In this document: piece after piece, positions 1-12,982 of the stretch
Numbering within the stretch: the first letter of the stretch is position 1
Layout: each line of letters starts with the position of its first letter
Assembly: GCF_021130785.1 (NCBI RefSeq)
Contig: NC_060208.1
Location: 55,579,001 to 55,643,000, forward strand
Origin: Homalodisca vitripennis
Lineage: Eukaryota; Arthropoda; Insecta; Hemiptera; Cicadellidae
DNA length: 64,000 nt
Direction: 5' to 3'
The notes under the pieces: generated by a model
What the model was told of the DNA's origin: nothing
The model's database searches: none
What the model saw: the letters and a program-made list of their open reading frames with translations, nothing else
Program-made: the position numbers and the translations under genes

Positions 1-912
1 AGAAGCTTCGACGGAAAGCGAAAGCATTACTATAAAGACTTATGAGCTTCTAAATTTATTGGAATTTATAGCTTAGAACATGATTTATGTATAAAATAAA
101 ATAATTTAACTTTAGAAAAAATGTGAAAGATTGGTTTAATTTTGTTTTTTTCCAAAAAGTAATTTCTTTTTGTGAGAAAACCTGACGTGATAGGAAAAAA
201 TGGATTGCATTTTTGAAATCAGCACAGAGAAATACATAAAAATCAGCTACCAAACTTAAAACAACTTGCAAAAATTTTTTTTTTTTGTAGACCTAATTCT
301 TGTTGTACGATTATTAAATAATATTGAAGTTGGCCACATGGCCGCTTATCAAAGTCTCGCCATGAAATATTACTCGGTGCGACAAAAGTATTTCAATGTT
401 CTATAACTTTCTTAGGCTGCAGTGTAAGCGGCCACCAACACAATAGGATTATGATTATCGAATGAAGTCATCGATATTCATAACCATCAAAAAGACTGAA
501 AGCAAGATGTCTGACAAAATGAAGTAATAAGGTATTTAAACTAACAATACGGATTTGCTAGTTTTCAATCTTAGACATTTATGTATGTAATATACAATTA
601 CAACAAAACATAACATTTACTTACTTTATGAATTTTCAAGGATAAACGTAACTGCTTGTGAAACAAAGAAGACACGTACCTCACTGATCTTGCTGCTATT
701 AGGCCTAGTCAATAACGAAACACATGGTTTTAGTTCTGAATTTATTTCCAAACATGATTTTATTTTGAACTAATTTTGAGTGATAATGTTGAACTGATTT
801 AAGCTTTAGGTCTTTAAAATCATATTATAGTGAAGCTATACTTTTATATGTAAAATAAATGAATTGGTTGAAAGTATACTATTTAAAGAAATTATTACCG
901 TAAGTGGTTTAA
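1..912. other. AT-rich DNA, nothing recognised
   Basis: There is no ORF with family resemblance, no RNA gene and no inverted ends. The small ORF at 56-271 on the minus strand is low-complexity Phe/Leu translation of AT-rich DNA. Confidence 0.6.
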
Positions 913-1262
913 CTCTCTGACTGGCAACGTCGTAAATTACGACTAATTTTTTACCGCTTTGAACCGGCAGAGTCGTAATATACGACTCATTAAACATCAT
1001 CTACTATTTACGTCATAATTCAGAGAATTACCGCTCGAATCGTATTAAAAGTTATATTACTTTAATCAAAAGATTTCAAGCTTTCTAATATTGTATTCAC
1101 TTTTACATGTATATATATAAATGTTTGTTCTTTTACTGGCTGTTGAAAGCTGACGACTAGTTGCGCGTGACGTAACTCGGCACCTGTTACTGTCCCGCAC
1201 AGCTGTTCGGTTGCTTGCTTTGTTTGTTTACAACTCCAGTCGTGTGTTGTGTTGTGATCATC

Positions 1263-1406
1263 ATGGATAACGATTTGCTGTCCAGTGAAATCCATGAAAT
1301 ACTTTATAATACCTAGTGATGATTCAGATAATAATAGTGACATTTCTGTGAATGTGTTTCCTCCTGATGTATCTCTAGAGGATTACTCTAGTGGAAGTGA
1401 TGATAA
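1263..1406 (+). pseudogene. Remnant of piggyBac-like transposase N terminus
   Basis: ATG at 1263 opens MDNDLLSSEIHEIL. After a frameshift the reading continues IPSDDSDNNSDIS and then SLEDYSSGSDDK until the nested element begins at 1407. Asp/Ser-rich N termini are typical of piggyBac-like transposases, and the position inside element A fits. No catalytic part remains in the 400 bases after the nested element, so only this stub survives. Confidence 0.45.
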
Positions 1407-2662
1407 GGGTAGGGTACAATAAGCGCACCCAGTTTTTTTAATATCGAAATTGGCAAACGATATTACTCAATCATAACCATCGATATAACCAATCGTTACT
1501 GATAATTATTTTGAACAATGAACTTAATCTATATCAACAGCTGTACACTGTCGTGCCGTACCTGGCACAACTGGGCGTAGGGTAAGAATGTATTACAAAA
1601 ACATTCAGTTAACACCAAGGTTTATTCAAAATTTGTCATAGATGGCAAAATACTGATTACAAGCGATAAAAGAGAGCATACAAGTTCAAAACAATAAAAT
1701 TAAGATTATAAAGTTATAAAATTTACAACATACTTAAATAGTTTTACTAAAGAAAAACCTTTAACTCAAAGTATTAGATATTTAATAAAAGGCGCGCTTG
1801 GAAGTAGGGTCTTTGAGAGAGACTTGAGAATTTAGTTAAGTTATTATTATAATTTAAATGTTTATACTTTAAACAACATGATGTCTTGGCAAAAAGTGAA
1901 TGACGGCTATTTGTCTAACATCTGGGAGGGTTCACTTACTTGTTCATTACGTGCTGTCTCATCAGGAGCTCGATACCGAATAATATAAAATTATGCTTTT
2001 CGGCTGGGCTTGGGATCCTCCCCACTTCTATTACTCTACTTAAAGCTTATTGGTTAGTTCATGTGCGTCATTTATTAAATGCCCATAAATGGAAATGGTC
2101 AGAGTTGGACTTCTAGGATTGGTTCGTGGTTGGAGTGGGTTATTGCTCTACTTTTAGCGTTATCATTTACCCGCTTCCGTAAGGAAAGTTACTGAGTTAT
2201 ATTTTCTCATGGGAACAAATATTTTGCTCTAGTTTATAAATTATTGATAAAGAAAATATTAAATTATTTTAGAGACATTTTATAATAATTAATTGGAGTT
2301 AATTTAATTTGGGTACTAGGCAACAGCACTACAACACATAATCGTACCAAAAAACGTAAGTGAAATTTGTGGGAAAGAAACAACTGTAGGAGGCCGCCCC
2401 AAGGAAAAAAAGAAAGAAAAAAAAAACCTGTGAGAGGAGCAAATATGGTCATCTTCAGTTTTCCTAATAATTTGGATTATAATAATTTGTTTGATCACTG
2501 TAAATATTGAATTCATATTTTTATTTAAAACATGTGATTGTTATTGAGGACTATAGATATTTTTATATCGATTGATAGTCTAGGATTTGAGATGCGAATA
2601 TTAGGTATCGATGATTACATTCTTCGATGTAAAAAACCGGGTCCACTTATCATACCCTACCC
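1407..2662. mobile_element. Non-autonomous DNA element with 8-bp target duplication, nested in A
   Basis: The inverted ends are GGGTAGGGTACAATAAG on the left and, as complement, GGGTAGGGTATGATAAG on the right. The similarity continues through ACCC, a T run and ATCGA for about 40 bases. The direct flanks are GATGATAA at 1399-1406 and 2663-2670. An 8-bp duplication points to hAT, P or Merlin type elements; the terminal bases do not decide between them. The 1256-bp interior has no transposase-like ORF. Confidence 0.7.
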
Positions 2663-3071
2663 GATGATAATTATTATATGACATCTTGTATATAGTCTTC
2701 TTTTTTTCAATTGTAATTTTATTTGTAAATAAAAGTGTTTATAACTATATATTTTCTTTTTGAGCATAAGTAAGTGGACATTTAGTATATTTTGGATTTT
2801 TAAATAAAATTAATTTTGTTTCGTTTGAATGGCATAATATAAAAAAGTTTTTTTTAAAACAAAGTTTTAACTTCTGATCATCAAACATCCACCATTATTT
2901 AGGTAAGTCAAATAATATTTATTTGTATTTTATACAGAATATCCTGCAGAGTAATTTGATGTATAACACTTTATGTTTTTCCCAATAAATAATTGTACAG
3001 GATAAAAAATTCACGAAGCGTCGAATTAGTGTGCCAGTGAAAGCTTTAATGCGTGCCAGCCAGAGGGTTAA

Positions 3072-5109
3072 GGTACTGTAGATTTGAAAAAACATTATCC
3101 AGAAAATTTCAAGTCTGAATCCATCCAAGATCTAGATTATTTTTAATACTGATAATTCATTACATTGGTAATATAAAGTTTAAAAAATAATAATTCAAAC
3201 ATAGCCTAGTCCAGGCTAAAGCACAACAAAATAATTTGAGTTCATGATATTAGGCTGGATCTTATTAATAGTAATTTAGTATTATAAAATACATACAATA
3301 CACAAATAATCTTAAATCATAGTTGTTGTTTGCTTACATTTATTTCCTGGTAGAAATTGACTTGAAGAATTTCCTTGATCCGCCATGTTCGGTCTTAGTA
3401 GTATAGTCCTTAAGATTTTATGCAGACAAATTTGGGTATCAAAATAAAACCTTACAATCAAAATAATAGCACTATAAGTTTCAAGTGAGATTAAATACTT
3501 TAAATAATATTAAGGAGAGAAACTATCTCAGAATAACGGGGAATTCCATTTCAACTCGCAAATATTTTTAGCCATAAACCACATAAAAACACAAATCTGC
3601 CAAATACGACGGAATTTAGACAGACGGACATTCCTTCCAGCCATCCAGATCCAGCTACGCCTTGCAGTTTTACCACCTGATTCTGACTATACGATTTCTT
3701 ATTCCTTATTTCATCAGTTTTTAATAGAAACTATATTAAACAAGTTTCACTTCAATAAATCGAGTCGTAACTTACTTACATGACTCTTGTCTTCTTTGCA
3801 AATTTATCACTTGATGTATACATTTTTCTTTTAATATGAGAAAAAGAATTTCTTTACTCTTTTTACTGATACTTTTTACATTCTTTCTTTGGTAAAGTAC
3901 GTACATTGTTCTAGAAGAAAAACAAATCAAATTACACGTCTGATTAATACCCAATAGTTCCTCTAAAAACGTGCAATATAATGTTAATGTATACTAGAAC
4001 ACTAATGATAAATAACTTTCATAACACATTAACTTGACAGTTTAAAAGTAAATACATAAGTAAAAAATAGAAACCAAATATAATAATACAGTTGATTATC
4101 CACTTTCTGTTATTAGTTAAGCTAATAATAAAGAAAAGACCAAGTAACGACGTAAATAAAATAATTTAAATATAAAATATATTTAGAAAATACTGTTAAG
4201 TTTTTTTGTCTTGGGCACTGAAAAGACTTGTTTTTAAAAGTCCTTTTGTGTGTATCCTTTAATAGTCCTTTAATATCATTGACATCACAAATATTCAACT
4301 AAGTGGTCATTTGAAACCAATTCAGCAAGAGGACTAACTCAACTAGTTTAAATATAATGACCATGAGTATACAACACAAGGGATCTTGGGCTTTGCTTGA
4401 GAAGTAACTAAAATTGTTGTACTTGAAAATCCCAATCAAGTGTCTTGCCAATTTAGCAGTTCGAGAGAACTACGCACGGACACGTTTCGTCTCACTATCA
4501 GTGGTAAAATTTGTAATATCAATACATTGATGACAAATTTTCAATGAAATGGGAACACAGGAAATTCATACTCACAAGTAGGACCGCGACATGTCAACGA
4601 AAGACACGTTTTGGTTATAGATGTTAGATACATTTATTTATAACTATATTCAGAATTAGGTCTCTATATTATTTAAATTTAGATTTATTACCAAACCCCT
4701 ATGTGGGGTAATCTTCATACTTGTGTCATTATAGAACAAGATGAAGATTTGCCATGTACTTGTTGTCCTCCTGATAAAGCCAAGTAAATTATTTTCTCTT
4801 TCAAAAGATTTCGTTAACATAACAAGTACATTATTTTTTAATATTCCCAATTATTGCTTCAACATTTTTTATTGATTTTAAATTTAATATATTTGCTTAG
4901 CCAATTCCAAATATTTCAATGTTGATTGACGAAATACAAATACAATTGTAAGTGCAGGTAGATTTGTATAAATCTGCCTTTTGCAATCATTTTAGAACTA
5001 AGAATATTGTCATCAATCTGCATTCATTATGACAGCCACCTCCAAACATCACGTCCAATAAGCATCCTCAAATCAAAATTAATTGTTTCCAGAATAGTTT
5101 AATGATTTA
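3072..5109. other. AT-rich intergenic DNA
   Basis: No coding, RNA or terminal-repeat signal was found. The short minus-strand ORFs at 3772-3954 and 4656-4850 resemble no family. Confidence 0.55.
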
Positions 5110-5117
5110 GTTTAAAT

Positions 5118-5384
5118 CATGGGCGTATACAAGGGAGGGCCTCAGGGGCTTGACCCCACCTTTCCCTCTCTCAGAAATTGTACAATACAAACAATATAAT
5201 TGTACAAAGTATATTTTTAAAGCAAGAACATAGTTTATTCTGTATACAAGCAAAACAATTTTACAGTATAAGATTCCAGAGCTCCTATATTTTGAGGGTA
5301 TAAAATATATTACGTTTCCTATTTTATAGTTCCTAAACCACTCAGTGTGTCAACCTCCGAAATAATTTTCTATATACGCCATGG
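5118..5384. mobile_element. Short hAT-like non-autonomous element (267 bp)
   Basis: The direct flanks GTTTAAAT lie at 5110-5117 and 5385-5392 (8 bp). The left end is CATGGGCGTATACAAGG and the right end, complemented, is CCATGGCGTATATAG, an imperfect inverted repeat. The left subterminal sequence (agggagggcctcaggggctt, then a C-rich return) resembles the G-run/C-run start of the larger hAT-like element at 54359. It has no coding capacity. Confidence 0.6.
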
Positions 5385-5392
5385 GTTTAAAT

Positions 5393-6914
5393 TAATCACC
5401 TACATTTAAAAAAATAATACCTTAATGGAATCTCGTAATCTTATACTTAGCCATATTAACTTCAGCATTTTAACATTTTCTAAAACAATACCTTCTCTAT
5501 CAATGTGCATTGTTGTACCAGCTGTACATTCTACAAGTAAAGTGCTGAGGTCTATTGACTAAATATAACTTTGATTTTATGAGTTATGATTTTTATTTGG
5601 CACACATTACAAAAACAAGTTTATTCAACTATTATTAGTTTTTACAGTTTGTAATTCATTGTAAAACCTGCTTTGCGAACATCAACATCAACTTCAACAT
5701 TGTTTGAAATATGAACCACAAACATGAATCATGCTTAAAAATAGACATAAAATATAAATTGGTTTATCAAACAAAACTCGGTTTTTTTTATAAAAGAATT
5801 GCAAAAATGTTCCCCTCAAAGTCTTCCTTTAAATTAGTCTTTAAACTAGAAATACGTCTAAACACCTTAAAATTACGACTCCTAGAAAAATATTCATAAT
5901 CCATATGTTAATTACAAATACAAAATAGAAGAAATGTTTTAGAAGACAGCAACCTGTTCGAAGTTTAAAAAAGATGCAATTGATATTATCTCAGCTATAA
6001 AGCGTCACAGAGTGAAACTAAAAGTCTTAGAAATCTGAATTTATTTGAAAACCACTTTTAGTTTGTATTTTATACAACCGGTTTACCAGGTGATGACTAT
6101 TTATAAAAAGATTGTAGAAATATATAGAACTATTAAATGCAACAATGGGAACTATCTTGAACTGGAAACTAAAGTGTCACAATTAATTTAGCTTTTCCGT
6201 AACACGAGATCGCTTGAATCAGACATTGATTTTATTTAACAAAAAATACTATTTTTTACTAACTGCACCAAATAACAGTAGTTTGAGAAAAAGAATATAT
6301 ATTTATTGCATTATAGCATTGACCAGATTCAACAATAATGTAGATTTTAATTTAGAATAATCATTATTTTTCATGAAGAAAGAAATGAACGTGAACATAA
6401 AACATCCGTAACTACTTTAAGAGGCGAAAGGTGTCACTTTTTCATTAAAAGCTCAGTCGTAATGACACCTATTCACTCAAAGCTATCAGAGAGCGAGATT
6501 AACCGCACACGCCACTCAGAAAGACGTATTACGTCATAGACACTGTAAATTGATACAGACCAAAAAACGTTTATTTCAAATCATACGTGTCTGTGCATAT
6601 CCAGTAACAGGGCGAATGTTAATACTTCCATTCTCTATATAAACGAAACGAAATTAAAATCAATTGAGTTTAATTTGCAACTGAATTAACTGCAACTATA
6701 TATTTTAATATGAAACAAAGTTCCATTTACCTATTATTTTGGAATGTTTGTTCTTGTTTTGAGTAACACCATTACTTGAATTGAAGAACCTAACAATAAC
6801 AATTCGTTTACTTATACCATTCTCTCCGGGGAGCATCACATTATATTAGTTTCAAGAACTTTTGCTGGGGAGTGATCGAGAAAATATCATGACATAATAC
6901 CCATGATGTAGAAA
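5393..6914. other. AT-rich intergenic DNA
   Basis: Nothing recognisable was found apart from short unsupported ORFs (for example 5711-5899 +). Confidence 0.55.
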
Positions 6915-7082
6915 GATAGGAAAATAAGTTTTACTTCCCAAAATTCAAAACAGAATTCTTTTTCAGACTTTTTAAAATATTTAATTTGGTTTAATGGTAT
7001 AAGTGTATTGCATTATCTGGTTATCTTTCTTCTGCAATATTTCTTCTTCTTTTTCTGAATTTATGTTGTATAGTTCATTTAT

Positions 7083-7532
<450 letters not shown>

Positions 7533-8303
7533 TCCTGCTCAGTTTACCATTTCCAATAAATATAATTGTAAAACCTATAGACAGTCAAAGGTAAAAGTAA
7601 CAAAGTGAATGACCGTCACGTTGTTAACAATTTAATTACCTACTTTTATGAAATCATCCTTACCAAGTTTATTTAGATTCAGAATATGGATGAAAATGAC
7701 CTTTCACAACTTGACCCTCTTTTAGTTAATAGGGTTATCCAAAAAACAAACGGAACATGGAAAGAGAGATCTGGTACTTGACTTTTATATAACCGCACAA
7801 CACATAGAATGGAATTCATGTTCGAATGGAATTTCTTCATGTGTATTATTGCAAGGGCATGATTTAGATTTAAAGCCTCTCGCATTTCTTATTTACTTGT
7901 ATTTTAAAATTTTGTACTACTTGTGAAAAAGGTATAAAAAAGGAATGTGGTAATAATTAATTATACTAATTAAACATACTAATCTCATCCCGAAGATTAT
8001 AAAGGTTTTTGAAAGAATATTTGTATTAAAGAAAAATTATATTACGTGGGATGAATCTTCATCTGCCGCTGCACTAATAAGAGTTGTACAAAAAGTTTTA
8101 AATAATATACAATGATAATCACATGACATAAATGAACTATACAACATAAATTCAGAAAAAGAAGAAGAAATATTGCATTTCGAAAAGAAAGATAACCAGA
8201 TAATGCAATACACTTATACCATTAAACCAAATTAAATATTTTAAAAAGTCTGAAAAAGAATTCGGTTTTGAATTTTGGGAAGTAAAACTTATTTCCCTAT
8301 CCT

Positions 8304-10671
8304 TCTATTGCTTGAACTCATTCATGTCATTTATAAATTACACTCTTAGTTAGTTCATTCTTAATGGATGATGTATCAGGTTTCAGCATTTCTTGAACAT
8401 ATTTTAGAAGTCTGAATGCGTTTGATCTTTTAAGGGATAATATCTATAATATTTTTAAGATCTGTATTAATACTTGTGAAGTATTTAATATCTTACTATA
8501 AATAGCTTGGAGGTGTATATCACCCTTTTCAAGCTATACTTAACAATTGATTCCAAAATGTTCATCCGGATAAGTCAATTGGATAATTTTGTACATAATT
8601 TGTGGTTTACTTTAACTTCGGTCGTTTTCACGGTTTATAAAAACGAGGTACAAAGAGTTTATAGATGTTTAGTCTGGTAGTATTGCCAAACAAGTGTGTT
8701 AAATCTATTTTTAGTATTCCAATCAATAATATTGTACTGAATTGTACTTAGAAAGCCAGCCTTAAATTCGTAGCCTTACGACGTAGTATGCCACAATAAT
8801 TCAGTATTTTTATATACTTAAGTATACAAGGTGAGATAAATTTGAACTACTTAGTTGTTAGAGACTGATAATAAATAACTTTAATGGTAACAAAACAAAA
8901 GCTGCGTTATGTAAAAATGAGTTATTTCTATTTATTTTGTTGTTTTGATGGATTCGTATTTAAATTTACCGCCCTTACTAAATGAGGAAGTTGAAGTATC
9001 TTTTAGTGTAATCTCACATCCCTATACTTACATCTAAGTAATAATTATACGGAATCTCTTAGTTTATTAAAACAAATAACACTGAAAGGTTCGATTCTAA
9101 GAGAAATATTACAGGTTTCATTACTTATTTAAAATATTGTAGGAACGAGAGTATTTTTTTTATTTCAAGCTACAAAAAAGATATTGACACAAAAAATCTC
9201 TCTGAATACAGTTTCTGATTGGTCGCAAGAGAGAAACGGTAGACGCCATTTTCTTCATCAAGTTGGGTGTGATGTGCAATGATCACCAGTCGTCTGTTTT
9301 GTAAAAACAGAGAGTACATTTTTTTGTGATAGCTATTGTACATAAGTTTTTTTCCAGTCATTCAGAAAGGTTATGTTGTTTTAATGAGTGTGTAATGCAA
9401 ATTATATTTTAACTTACTGAATCTGTGAATACTTGTGTTTCTACGCAACAACTTCGATTCTACCAGGTTTGGTCAGTTTAATAGCCATTCACGTTGCCTC
9501 CAACGCACAATAATTCTTCCGTGTGTTACGGTTGCTAGCGGAGCTATCCACAAACATTTGAAGTCTGTCAGAAAAAATTAACAGCCAGCCAGTATTTTGT
9601 TTTATTTGTAAATTTTTTTTCTTAAGTAACATGAAAAAGGAAATCCCCATGAAATTATTTTTAGACGCTTTGCGATGTATTGTAGCAGCTTACAGTCAAC
9701 TTCTTATGAGTCCTAACTGATTCAATAGGGTTTAACTCATGGAAAATATATGAGTGTAAAATGTAGCCACATTGTACAAATTTAAAATGAATGTGGAGAG
9801 TAGGCCTAATGTTGTCAACGATTTTATTTTGAATGTATAGGCCATAACTAATAATTGTACATAATATGTTTTAACCTACCTCTTTATGCTTACTCTTTTT
9901 TTAGAATCTTATTCACTATAATTTTTATATTGGCCTATTGAAAATAATTGAATTTTGTGTGGCCTACATGAGTTTAGAATAGAACTGACACAGACCTGTT
10001 GAGTAAAGTATAATGCAAATTTTGCAATACATGGTTTATAAATTATACTTTACTTGATTTTTATTCTAGTACAAAATGTAATTGTTCTTTTTGGAATTTC
10101 TGGATTGCGTAGGCTAGTTCTTAGGGGGAAGTTAAATAATCATTTTGCAATAAACTTTCAGTAACTTAAAGAAGTTTTCAGAGTAGCCTTGTAGGCAAAA
10201 TGATATGGACTTTTTTAAAGTCTTGTCACAAAAATGTAACAATCTAACTTACCATTCCTAACAACAAGATGCTGTGGAAAAATATAAACTTTGCAAACTA
10301 TTTGTTAAACTTTTTTTATATATCTCCAAAACATGGATGAAAAATGTATAGGCTACTAGAGTTACAGAAAAACATAATTCATACTTAGGCTATATTTGTA
10401 ACATGCTAAAGGAGGGTACATTTTTTATTCCATCTTTGTGGTGTTTTAAATAAAAAATAAAGTTCAGCACAAGTTTAAGTAGTCCTATCATAAAATGGCA
10501 CCTTATAATAACAAACTTTTCTAAATAATTTTAATACTACATATACAATGAAAAGATTGCAATAATTTTGTCGGTTGTTGAGTTGACCTGTCATATTTGG
10601 GAGTCGTTATTTGATTGCTATTATCGAACAACTTGATATATTATCCAACTTCGATATGTAAAAATCATACA
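8304..10671. other. Intergenic DNA, possible promoter region not resolved
   Basis: It is mostly AT rich. A less AT-rich patch at about 9450-9560 (with cgtgtgttacggttgctagc) is the sort of place where the missing 5' noncoding exon of the zinc-finger gene might start. I see no TATA box, initiator or splice donor strong enough to call it. Confidence 0.3.
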
Positions 10672-10679
10672 CAATAAGA

Positions 10680-11430
10680 GGTACTTTGGGATTATACCGA
10701 CCACACTAGTATGAAGAACACAAAAATAGAAATTTATAGAAACAAACATGATAGAACGAAAAAACAACTCTTCAATTACAAAATTACAAACTTACAAGCA
10801 TTTCCAGGTATTGTGATCGGTATTGTTGTCGTTGTTATCTTATCTTTCTCGAGAATCCTGATTACGGCAGGCCGCGCGGCATCACGTGATTTGCACGGTA
10901 CATAATTGCCTTTCCATTACAATTCAATTTATATTTCTGATTAGCCCCTCTAGAATTTGATATTTTACTGATAGGTACTATCTCGAGGGATGTTTTTCTT
11001 TCGTCGACATCAGCGCGGGGCAGCACCGAAGGTGCTGCCAAAGCCCGCGCTGATGGCCGGAGGCACTCGCATTTTGGGTGGCGGAATGTGATCAAGAATA
11101 AAAACAAGTTTTTAGTGTTTTTTTAATAAAGAGTTTAGTTTGGTAAATGTTTGTTTTTGTTGAATTTTTGTGTTTGGAGAAATGTAGAGGTAAAACACGG
11201 AAGTACAACAAAGCGATGCACCAGCTGAACGGGCGGCGAAACTCTGCAATCACGTTATCTACTAGACGCTCGACTTTGACCTCTGTCTGAGGATGGGGAG
11301 GGGTTTGCGATAAGACAATTCCTGTTTTATATTGACGAAATATTGTTCTACGCTAATCTAGTAATCAGTAGAAACGAAATGTGAAATAACGATTCATGTC
11401 TGGGTGTGGTCGGTATAATCCCAAAGTACC
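10680..11430. mobile_element. 751-bp DNA element with 27-bp inverted ends and 8-bp target duplication
   Basis: The left end GGTACTTTGGGATTATACCG (27 bases match in all) is the complement of the right end at 11404-11430. The direct flanks CAATAAGA are at 10672-10679 and 11431-11438. An 8-bp duplication suggests hAT, Merlin or P type. The interior is non-coding; ORFs at 10711-10905 (+) and 10862-11107 (-) resemble nothing. A GC-rich hairpin sits at its centre. Perfect ends and flanks suggest a fairly recent insertion. Confidence 0.85.
11008..11055. repeat. GC-rich hairpin inside the 751-bp element
   Basis: CATCAGCGCGGG (11008-11019) pairs with CCCGCGCTGATG (11044-11055). Nested within, GGCAGCACC pairs with GGTGCTGCC around a GAA loop. 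It is far more GC rich than its surroundings. Confidence 0.8.
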
Positions 11431-11438
11431 CAATAAGA

Positions 11439-12456
11439 ATTATAATATTACTGTAACAAGAAGAAACTCGTAGCTTACATTACAATTTTAAAAACATAAA
11501 TTTAACAATAACATTACAAAACAATAAAACTAACTATGGCCTGGACTTAGATATCAAAGAAACGTAAAAATATATATATATAAAAAAAAACTTGCCCAAC
11601 TTGATATCAATGAGTAATCGCTTTTGTGAAATGGTGGCAAGAATTTTCCCCATGAAGGTAGGTTTTACCAGGAGCCAAACCCACATGTTGAAGCCACTTA
11701 AACAAATCTCATCACTTGTGAGAAATATCTCACGTAAATTTTCATAATCATCGCCATTTTGAAAGTCTCAAAATATTAGTTATTTTTGTTCTTTTTTTAA
11801 ATATTAAAATTACTACAAATAATATGTTGAAATCATATGCTAAGTTAAATCAGTTGTATTATTTATAATTATTTACTAATTAAAATAATTGAATAAATTA
11901 TTCCTACGGATAAAAACAATCGAACCATTTGATAATAGCAATCAAATAACGAGTGTAGGGCGCTTATTAAAGTCTACCTTTATATTTTAGTAGCAAACCA
12001 ACACCAATACTGTAAAGGAGAATTCTCCTTCTTTCCATTCATAGACATGTACAAGTTGTAGCATACAGTGACATTTAAAAACTACAATAAGATATTTTTA
12101 TTGTACAACATTATAATGTAATCGCTTAAAAAATAATTTTTGAAAAGCTAAAATGTATTCCATTGATTGATATACAATAACAATATTAATTCCTGTTAAA
12201 AGTCAATACTGAGGACCTTTAAGTAGAAGGAAGAAGCTACTTTTGTTTATATAGTCTTCGCTATTACTGGTGTTCAATATAGCATCTCTTTAGGTATCTG
12301 ATTAATAAATACATAATATTTCGAATTAGTACCTGTACCTAGATAAAATACCAAAAACTAGTTGTAGTTAGCTTGTGTTAGTGATATTTTAGACTAAAAA
12401 AATGCAACACAGAACTTTAAAATTTTGTTAATTGCTCAGTTATTATTGAAAACAAT

Positions 12457-12511
<55 letters not shown>

Positions 12512-12916
12512 AATTTAAAGAAAACTGTCGTGACTCATGGTATAAATCACAGATGGAACTTTTGAAAATACATATTCAGTCAAACCTATTCGGCAAGTAC
12601 ATACAAATTCAAACCCAATTTACCTCAGAACATTAGAACAAGCACACCAATTGGTTTTAAAGAGCAAAATTCCACATGGACTCAACATCAGATAACTTAG
12701 CCAAAAACGTCTAAATTTGAAATCAACATATGGAACAATTGTTTAGTTCATGTCATCTGTATTTATTATTATTATTTATTCACTGTTTATTTACTGTTGT
12801 TTGTACTGTTTTCTTTTATATTTTATACAATTTTTGCACCTGAAGACGGTTTTCACCGAAATATAGTGCCAATGTTTTAAAAACACTTTGTTTTAATTGT
12901 ACAGTAATTTACTAAA

Positions 12917-12982
<66 letters not shown>

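Larger units (their letters stand above)
913..3067 (+). mobile_element. piggyBac-like (TTAA) element A, interrupted
   Basis: It is flanked by TTAA at 909-912 and 3068-3071. The ends are inverted: CTCTCTGACTGGCAACG on the left, and on the right CGTGCCAGCCAGAGGG, whose complement reads CCCTCTGGCTGGCACG. TTAA duplication with C-rich ends is diagnostic of the piggyBac superfamily. Just inside the left end are two short palindromes (GTCGTAAATTACGAC; GAGTCGTAATATACGACTC). A second element at 1407-2662 is inserted in it, leaving about 900 bases of its own sequence, so it is non-autonomous now. Confidence 0.72.

Noticed and set aside
9170..9361. 63-codon minus-strand ORF
   Set aside because: It has no recognisable motif, no neighbouring gene context, and a length expected by chance.
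12838..12870. Hammerhead ribozyme core
   Set aside because: CTGAAGA and GAAA are present, but the stem II closing pair is wrong and stems I and III do not form; GCAC pairs directly with GTGC instead.
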